Of a stretch of 64,000 nucleotides of DNA, positions 55,201 to 64,000 are shown one piece after another (position 1 is the stretch's first letter; every line of letters begins with the position of its first letter). Below the pieces are notes generated by a model. It did no database searches. It saw only the letters and a program-made list of their open reading frames with translations, and was not told the origin of the DNA. Both the position numbers and the translations under genes were made by a program. Source of the DNA: Pelecanus crispus (lineage: Eukaryota > Chordata > Aves > Pelecaniformes > Pelecanidae); contig NC_134659.1 in NCBI RefSeq assembly GCF_030463565.1, forward strand, positions 7,510,511 to 7,574,510. Reading direction: 5' to 3'.

Positions 55201-58200
55201 ATCTCCAGGTCTCCCTTCTGTTCTTTGATGCTTGAAACTTCTCTAAACATTTGCAGATGTACGCACTGCGCCGCCCAAGCTGCTATTCTCCTTTTTCCAA
55301 CTCACTGGAGTGGCTGTAAAAGGTTTGCATAAAGAGATCCATATTGGACCTACCCGGTAAACAGCTTTTAATCTGCACCCTTTGTTCCCTGCTATCACGC
55401 AGCTTGATTTACCCTGATGCACCATGTTTACATTTAACAGTGTGGCTTAAGCCCTCAGTCAAGTACCTTTAGCGTGTGTGTGGGGGGGTAAGTAGGAATT
55501 TAAATGCTACTGAAACATTCTCCAGCCTACAGAAAACCGATGCTTTGCATTAGAAATTAAGAGGACAAGTGAGAGTGGATAGAGTTACATCGAAATTCTT
55601 ATGGGCCCTGCAGGCGAAGCACCCAGCTTCTGGGATCACAGGCAGGGACCAGACGGGGAGCTAGAAAGTTCAAAAATCATGAAATATGACACTGTATCTT
55701 ACTGGGTTCAAAAAATATGAAAGTCAGAGCATTACTGGGATGTTTCTCACTGTAAAAGGAAAAGCAAACCTTTCCTTTTTGCTCCGATTAGCACAGCTAC
55801 ATAGGGATCACGTTTCGTCACAAGAAACGGAGGCTGACCTAAGTGCGGATGTCGTAACTCCATGGAAAAACTGTTTCAGAAGTCTGAACTTCTCTTTTCC
55901 CAAATTAGCAGCAAGAAACCTACCTATGCCACAGCTCTGCTTGCACACCCTAGACACAAAGAGCAGCTAATCTGTTACAAAGCGTTTGCTGCTTTCTGTC
56001 GTAGTGGCTCGCCCCGCTTGATCGATGCACGCACTGCAAGAATTCAGCAAATTCCTTGCTCTTCACCGCATCCTTCAGCTAGCAACCCTTCCCTCCAGAC
56101 ACCAGCCCGAGCCGGGAGGCACTGCAGGCCCCCAGGGCTCACCCCAAACCATCCAAATAACACCCCAAGCGCTTAAGGGAGAGCTTGGCACCATCAGACA
56201 GCGCTGAACTCCCTCCGGCTCCAGGGGTGGCAAGCCCTGTACAAGTCCTACAGCCAGATCCCTTTTCCCTCTGGAGGGGGAAGGGAGAAGGGAGGGAACC
56301 TGAGCAGCTTTCAAGCCATATTAGTACTGGCCCTGGGAGAGCGATGCATACAAAGGGGGGAAATTATCATCCAACCACTTCCCCTGAGGAAGCCAGAGGC
56401 TTTCCTGCAGCAGGAGATGGGAAGTCAAGCGACTCAGCATGTCCATGAGCTGGAGATTACAGGGAAGAGAGCAACAAGCAAGCTACCAAAACACAGCTTA
56501 GGCTGGGAATTACAGGTCTACGCAGCTACGCTCTGGATAAAATGTTTGCTTTTAAACCCACTACTTAACTCACCCTGCTTGGGAAACAAGGAGGATAGGT
56601 CAAAGACTATCTACGTCTTCCAGACACAAGCATCCAGTTCACTGCTTCAGAAGGTACAAACAATCTGAAGTGGTTTTTTTTTTCTAAAGCTGTATCAAAA
56701 CTGCATTAAACTGTACTTCAGGTGAGGAATTCTTTCCCCCCTGCAATTAAGGGGAAAAGCCCTGCAGCATCTGAAAGTTTCTGAAGAGAAACCAGGTCAC
56801 TGCTGAAACAAATTCTTACTGGAGACACAGAAGAGATGCACCTGGAATATCCATTAAAGTACAAGCGAGGAAGATAAAAATTAACAGACTGACATGTTTC
56901 TGAGTTCCAGCCTCTAGAGGAGAGCGTGCACAGCTTGTAACTACAGCAACAGCCCGTTGCTTTAAAATCTCAGCAGGGGTTTGGCAGAAACTTTGCCAGA
57001 CCATTCCTGAAGCAGGATGATGCTGCAAGCCTTGCTGAACTACAAAATCCATGGGAATTTCTTAGGGTTTCCAATATCCCCTCTTAAAACAGGCCAGGAA
57101 TAACCCCAGACATTTCACTTGACGAGCCTGAAGCTGCAGGGCTGAGTTACAGACCTGGGAAGATGACACGACCCTTTCGTGCTAAGGTGCAGCTACGAAG
57201 TGACACCGAATCACCTGGCTGTAGGTACAGCCCACCTGCAAAAGCCAAAAAAAAACCCGAACAATCTTCCCTCCGACAGACTAGAAAGGGGCCAAAGCAA
57301 TGGCACGACAAAGCTGTTGGGAGTCCAAACCCTAAAATATCAGGGGATCCATTGCAAGCATGGAGCAGGAGCTATTCAAATCACCATAAACCCCGATGGA
57401 TATCTCCCTGAAAAACAGATGTTTCCTTTTGTCAACATTTATTCAACATCCCACCCTAGCAAGTGAGCACAAATACTTCCCCTTATACACAAACACGCTG
57501 CTAAGATAGTTTTCCCACAATGCGGCCCTCCTGGTTTGTATTCCACCTGGAAAGGCTCTTCGACACCCCACACACCCTCCTGCAGCCCGTGTACCTGTGC
57601 AGCCGCATTTCTGGAAAGCTGAACTATCGGGTCCTCTTCCTCTTTGCCATTTCCATCCTCCTGGTTTCTAACCTCATCGTAGTACGTTCAAATCCTGACA
57701 TCCCTACCTTCTTGCGTGTGCATTTCTAAGCAAGGGTGAGCTGCCAACCCTGCTAACATTCGCCCCACCTCCCCCTGCCAAGATTTTTTATTTCAATGCA
57801 CCCCTGGAAAGCTCTCGGATATCACAAGGCCAAGAGGGGTTCGACAAACTACAGAATCAAATGCAGAGAGCGAGCTGCGCTGGGAATCAGGAAAAAGGGA
57901 AAAAACATCAGAGAAAGGAGCAGCAGTGTCATACCACCAGACCACAGAAGATACAGCTATTGTTAGAAAAGTCAACAGGAACCAGAACAGCTTAGCTTGA
58001 CACTTACGCTTTAACTACACATCAGAAAAAACAATATATACGAATGAAATAGGGCATATGGGCTGACTAAGGCTTAATTTTGGAGGTGAGAGCAGCCAAT
58101 GTTACAGGACACACCACTTGAAATTGTCGCTGCCTCTGCATGATGTAAAAACGGAGGGTTGTTTAAGGAATGCCATTTTGAAAACATAAGTAACACGAGC

Positions 58201-60406
58201 CCTAGGATCACTTCAGCAGCCTTTCAAGCCAAACGCAGCGTACTTCTTCGCCTGCTGGCTTACCCGGGCTGCAGCTGGTACAGTTTTTCCCCCCAGAAGG
58301 TACCTGGAAGATGCTCAGGAACAGCAGCAGCCCCGGGGAGGGTTTCCCAGCACGGAGGTGAGCGATGCAAGAGCGGTGTCCAGGTGGCTCTGGCCAGCCC
58401 AGCCCGTGAATCGCCCTTGGCACCCGCCGAGGAGCTGCACGTTTCCACTTCACTTTCACGTGCTCACAGCGGATCACAGGCACTTCGTGCTACATGCAAT
58501 TGCATTTATTTTCCGTACGAATCTAATAACGTCCCCATATGAGACAAATCAGGGAAAGAATTAGTCTTACATATATCGTTCAGCCACTCAACATGCCTTA
58601 AAATGTTGTTTGTGTAAGCCAGAAAAATTAAACTTGAAACCGTAAAACTGTAAATGCCTTGGTGATGAACATTAACCCCTGAACACCCAAGCATTATGTT
58701 TTGTAAGCCGCCTTCTTTTTGCCTTGACACTGTTAGGGCATTCGCTTTGTTTTACGTCAAGGCTTTGAACATCTAACGATTGCCTTCAAGCTTCTGGGGA
58801 GAGTTTTTTCACCAGGTGCCTCACAAGAGAAAGCCTTCGAGCACTTGGCACGGCGACCGCCTCCACGCAGGGCAGCGCCGAGGCCAAAGCTCGTCTATCA
58901 AACGAGGAGAGCGCGCCAAGCAGTCGGTGCCAGCGTGGGGAGAGACCATCAGCCGATTCAATCTGCAGCATTTAAAGCAGACGTCGTACCACATCACAGC
59001 CTAACGGCAGCGAGGGACTGTGAAACGCTGGGTTCAAAGCGCCAGCTCCACTCTACGGTGCAGCGTGGTTAAAAACATCCCGTGACCATTCAGAAGATTG
59101 AAATATCCCTGGGAATTCTGCACCGGAGCTGCCGATCACCAGGAAACACCGGGCTGGCAGAGCAAGCCGCCTGCTAATGCGCCGTCACCCACGCGCGGAT
59201 CTGAGTGACCGTCGATATCACCAAGAAATTGCTTAAGAAGTTGCAGAAACAGGCCCCAAGTCATGCAATTACAAAACTAAAGAAGTTAAGAAAGTTTTTC
59301 CTGATAAATAAAGTGGAAAAAGGCTAGTCTTGGACAGCAGGCAGATTGGGGTTTTTTTCCCCCTTCCTTGCATGGCTGTTGCACTAGATCTTGATGACTG
59401 TGTAAACTTGCAGAGGCACAGCTAAGGAAGAGGACAACTGGTTTACAACCACTTGTAGCCATGAAGTGGACAGACTGCAACTGTTGATGTTCCTCCATTG
59501 TCATCCCTCAAGCACAATAAATGTCAAAGAAGCGACTCCATAAGCCAGTCTTTTGGTGAACACAGGATACCGGTCTTACAGGGGGTGTTGTTCTGCGCTC
59601 AAAAAACTGCGAGGCTAGTGTGCAAGAGTATTTGGGTGACGGCATGAACATTCTGAACTTTGGCAACGTCCCTTTTTACCTTTGCTATAACAATTTCTTG
59701 CACAAAAAACTATTTTCATCCATGGCCAGAATCAAATCAAAGTTCAAATCTGATTTAGGAGAGGGACGCCAACAACCGCATTATCTAATCCTGACTCTGC
59801 AGCACAGCCACCACCAGCATGGGGAAGAAAGGCTGTCACAATTAAAACCGCTCATAGCCACAAACCCAAACGCACAAGAAAACATTTCCCCAGAGGAAAT
59901 GAAGCCTTTCATTCCCACCATGAAATGGCCAACTGGCCCAAGGCTGATAACTGTAAATACAAGCTGTGCTCTTCTCCTCCGTGAAGCCAGCACCAGCTAC
60001 GCTCACAGCAGGATGCCGCAACAACCTGCGCCGTCGCCAGCAACCTGTATCCTAAATGCTCAGCAAGGGAGCCCCGAATTCCCTCCTCCCCAACTAGAGC
60101 GTTCAAATCCTTTCTGAAATCAGCTGCAAACACCTTGTCCTCTTCAGCAAAAGGCCCCTGCGCCGCGTTTTAAGCTACGCAGGAAAGAGCCAGCCCGGGA
60201 CTTCTGGTTTGCAGTTGTTTTTGCAGCTCTTTGAACAACACTGCTGGGAGTGTTTTCAACTAATTGCGCCTGCTGTTGAGCAGCGTGGACTCGAGACACC
60301 CACTGACACGCAACACGCTGCCGCGATGTGTCTTTTGGCTGAAGATCAAATGAACATCTCTCCTGGCTGGGCCTCCCGGGCACCCCTTTCTCACCTACAG
60401 CTCCTT

Positions 60407-60478
60407 ATGTTCAAACCTACGTTTTTACGTTCTTTATGTTCAAACCTACGTTTTTACGCTCTTCATGTTCAGACCTAA
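60407..60478. repeat. ~28-bp tandem repeat, three copies
   Basis: TTATGTTCAAACCTACGTTT followed by TTACG occurs twice almost identically, and a third diverged copy (CATGTTCAGACCTAAG) follows. No function is apparent. Confidence 0.85.
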
Positions 60479-63400
60479 GTTCGAGCATGAGGAACGGCTT
60501 CCAGTGAAGTGCTGCAGCATGCCACAAACGCAGCAAACACCTTCCCTAACCTGCCGTGAGAGTCGTCCTGCAGATACATTCCACGGCAGCTCTTTCATCC
60601 TCCGAATGTCATGGAATAACACGGTAATACCCATCCTTCCCAGGCAGGATTCACACAAGGGGATGCTCTCAGAGATACGGGATAAAAAAAGGCACCGTCT
60701 GGTCTGCTCAGATACTAGTACGGGTGGAAGGCAACAGAGAAACAGCCAAGCGAGGCCCCTAAAATGGGAGTTACATCAGAAAGCAACAGATGACTTGGAA
60801 GGGGAGGGAATGGTGGGAAGAGATGGGTTTGGAAAAGATTTTCATTAGCCTGGTCTCCCAAGTATCAAGTTTCTTCTTGTGATGTGCCTGTTTATTAAAA
60901 AAGTCAAACATCCACTGAATCTGATGCAGGCACAACAATCTTGAGTTGTTAAAAACACTTATCAAAATAAGCAGCCGGGTGGGGAACAGCCTGTTAGTTC
61001 CCCCGCTGAGGGAAAAGCTCATTCCTCAAACATGAGGGAGTTCGCGGTGGATGGAGACCCCAAAACACAAAACTACAGGAGGCCAAGCTCCACCGGCGCC
61101 TCCGCTCGCCCCAGAATTCAGATCCCGCTCGTTGTTTGTTTTTAAAGATAACCCAGCCAGTGCCACCCTGGTAACGAGAGAAGATTAAACGAGGCAGAGA
61201 AGTTACCAAACACCAACTGAGAAAACATGAAATAAGAGACAGGCGTCGGATCGCCGCCGTCGCTGGCACCCGCGGGGGAACAAAAGGTGACAGCACGACG
61301 GGCGAGGGAGGCGGGCTATCACCCCAGTCCTGCCACCCGGTTTACGAAGAGCGCGCTAGAAAAATAATCAGTGCCCGTCAGTCATTTCAGATGCAAACCC
61401 TGTTTAAGTCATTAAGGGGGAGCATGAGGAGCAAGTGTCTTATGTATCTGGAGTGGGGAGCATCGTGCCTTCACAGCTACAGTTGCTCAAAACTTAAAAA
61501 AAAAAAAGCCATGTTCTAATTAAAAAATTCCTCTTCACAGCACACACTCCTCTTCCAAGAAAAGTTATTTCAATGCTCTGCCTCAGAATTTAATGAAAGT
61601 TGAACCATGTCCAGAGGGCTCTTGGAGGATAGGATGAAATCCCAATTCCCGAGCCAGTCACTCCATCTGTAGCTGAGCTGTGCGTTACAAATTCTCCGTC
61701 CTCGGCTCCCAGTGCTGGGCCCAAACACATCTGTCTGTCTGTCTTTACGTAAGCATGTGATGTACACGCAACCCAGGCAGCCTCAGCCAGCCAGAGGAAG
61801 TCCCATCCCACAGCTGGTTAATGCCATCGGATGTGACACCGTGCAGAAAGCAGAAGTTTGCACCTACGCAGCAGCACCCAGCGTGGCAAGACCGTCTCTT
61901 TTCCAAGCTGCAGTTGCCCCGACTAAATCACAGATGACTCCTCAAAAAAAACTAGGGAGGTTAAGTCACCCTGAAGAACTACTGTTTTGTAGACAAGAAA
62001 CATTTTGTCTGCCCTGCATCTGGCTTTGGTGGGCAAAGGGCAGAACTGAAGACCGAGCACAAGGTACACAAAGATCCTGCATCAGATCCTCAGGTGGGAA
62101 AACACGGCCGTAAGCTGCAGCTCCAACATCTGAAGATGGGGAAATACCAGCACCAAGACAGATACTGCCTCCATCTCGGTAGAGAACAAGTGCATCGGGT
62201 CCTCCAAGAAGTTCAAAGCACAGACAAGAAGCGCTGCGCCTTCAGAGAGATCTGACCCATTATCAAATCGCTTCAAGCATTCTCCACAGGGAAGCGGTCA
62301 CCAGACGGCCGTGACACTTCTGCACAAAGATCGGGATGTCTCGGACGTCAAGAGCACCTTTCACAACCCCAGCTGGGAGTCAGGCACTGAACTGATCTCA
62401 TCACAACTCCCACTGGTCACGTCTTCAAGCTAATTGGATCGAGATATTTAATTTTTCTCTTATGAAAACAGAACTCGGGGCTGAGCCCGACTGCTGCATG
62501 TGTGAGAAAAATCTTCATGTGGCCGCAAGTCACAAGATACATACTGTGTACCTCAAAAAGCTCGCGGGAGGAAAGCTCTAGATAGCTCAAAGATCAAAGG
62601 AGACAACGGCTCCCTGAGGTCCCCCAAGCAGGGTCCCGGTGTCAGCCCCAGCTGGGGAGGATGCTCGGAGCTGCAGCCACTGCTGCAGGGCCAGGACAAC
62701 CCGAGCTGGAGACCTACGCTCAATCTCAGAGCTTCACGTCACCCTCCAAAGGACATTAAGCAGCTCTAGAGCCAAGGAGTGGCCAGGGCTGACACCCTGA
62801 TGGTCCCTCTGAAATAGGGACCCACAACAAAGCCGCTGTGCTACTAGAAAAGCTAATTCTACTTAACGATATTACAAATAGCAGCAACGGCTTTGCCCTG
62901 ATTTGCATCCCTAGAAGGCTCCCTTCTATGTTTTAACTGAAACATAAGCAATTCTTGTCAAGCACCAGTGCTGAGGAAGCTTTGGTGAATTTGGGGGAAA
63001 AAATGTTGGAAAAAACAGTCCCAGAAAAAAGCTGAAGCCTCCAGGAGCAGCAGAGCTTGCAGTTTGCTTGGTTAGTTATGTAAATGAAGGCTATTTTAGA
63101 ACAAACTTACGCTTTTAATTATTTTTGCATGAATTAGCAGGACCACTTCAAGATAATTACACAGAGCATCTGAACCCAGTGAAACTGTAACAGGCTGAAT
63201 AACGGGGCGTTTTAGGCACACACAGTTCAACGCTGGCTGCGCTCGCGCAGCCGGAGCCATAGAAATGCCATTTGCACAGGCCAGTCCAGGCAGAGAAGCG
63301 AAGCCGGCTGAATTTGGCAGCGGGGCAACTCTGTGCATCCAGCAATGAGCTTTGTCACTCAACGTCACACAAACCTCCCCCGAGACACAGCCCGGCACGA

Positions 63401-64000
63401 CGTGCCAGACCTTCGGAAAGGCGCTGGAGAGGGGAGCTAAGGATACGGGCTAGCACCTGAGCTAACCAGGAAAGGTTCCTGTGCCCTCCTCCATTTTGGC
63501 TGCTCATCCCAACTGGAAAAATCCCACAGGTTTCTACGTCAGCAAAATCGCATGTCTGCACCTGCAGAGTAGCGTTTTCCTGGAGGCAAATGAAGAGAAA
63601 AGAGGCAGTGTTTAGCACGGGGATTTGAGCGAGGACTCCCAGGCTGTTCCCAGCCTCCCAGGAGCGCCGGCTTTTGTTGCAGAAAGCCTTTACCTGCTGC
63701 TGCGAACCGGTGCGTGCAGTCATTCGAACCATACCCAGCGCCGGTTCAAGAGCAGCTGCTGATGGCATTCGCACACAAAATGACAATTACATCACACGGG
63801 CAGGGGTTGGCATGACCTTGGGCGAGTCGCTATTCAACGCTCAGGTTTACTTTTGTTTTATAAAAAAAACAAAAACCAAAAGCTTAGGAGTTGCTCAACA
63901 TGCCGAGTTGTGAAAGGGAAACATTATGCAGTGACTTGAAATCCCTGCGGAGAAGCTGCCACACAGACAGCTCCAGGATTAGCTTTACCCCAACGACCCC

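Larger units (their letters stand above)
50077..64000. other. GNAI3 intron 1 (partial), nothing recognised
   Basis: About 13.9 kb upstream of exon 2. No exon 1, CpG island, CR1, RNA gene or conserved protein was found. Small patches near 61230-61310 and 59050-59210 have more CpG but no coding signature. All reading frames are short and lack family features. Confidence 0.5.

Noticed and set aside
57520-57729. Short frame with a hydrophobic stretch (LFLFAISILLVSNLIVV)
   Set aside because: 69 codons in an intron with no homology recognised, no splice-linked partner and no context. It is likely chance.
50077-64000. GNAI3 exon 1 within the window
   Set aside because: I searched for the MGCTLSAEDK and AAKEVKLLLLG coding signature and a CpG island on the minus strand and found neither. 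It must lie beyond the right edge.

Overview
This is bird nuclear DNA. The evidence is CR1 LINEs with the avian 3' end, vertebrate intron-exon structure, and the gene order GSTM - GSTM - AMPD2 - GNAT2 - GNAI3, which matches the human 1p13.3 block and, from general knowledge, a chicken microchromosome (chr26). The exact species cannot be told. There are five protein genes. Three are whole or nearly so (GSTM2-type, AMPD2, GNAT2). Two run off the window: a mu-class GST whose 3' exons lie left of position 1, and GNAI3 whose exon 1 lies right of position 64000.

Layout. 1-2790: first four coding exons of a mu-class glutathione S-transferase on the minus strand. 2860-3660: 60-bp minisatellite between the two GST genes. 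4064-8320: complete eight-exon GSTM2-type gene (220 aa), minus strand. 8630-19816: AMPD2 on the minus strand, 18 coding exons, 821 aa if a one-base homopolymer excess in one exon is discounted. 19640-20330: CpG-rich AMPD2 5' region. 20455-21340: 81-bp minisatellite between the head-to-head genes AMPD2 and GNAT2. 23520-29206: GNAT2, cone transducin alpha, plus strand, eight exons, 354 aa. 29848-30838: two tandem composite CR1 fragments. 34568-50076: GNAI3 exons 8 to 2 on the minus strand. 50077-64000: part of GNAI3 intron 1, with no gene seen.

The left 26 kb is extremely GC-rich, and most sizeable introns or spacers hold a private tandem repeat (units of about 6, 16/20, 18, 19+58, 21, 23, 33, 60 and 81 bp). 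Many of these units are multiples of three and stay open on both strands, so they produce long false reading frames. From about 28 kb rightward the DNA is of ordinary composition, with interspersed CR1 and few tandem repeats.

Functionally the window joins a detoxification pair (mu GSTs), purine nucleotide balance (AMP deaminase 2), and a tail-to-tail pair of Gi/Gt alpha genes sharing identical exon boundaries. I found no novel system. The most notable signals are a possible frameshift in AMPD2 next to its catalytic motif, CR1 copies sharing a doubled 3' tail, a 353-bp duplication inside GNAI3, and the dense minisatellites.
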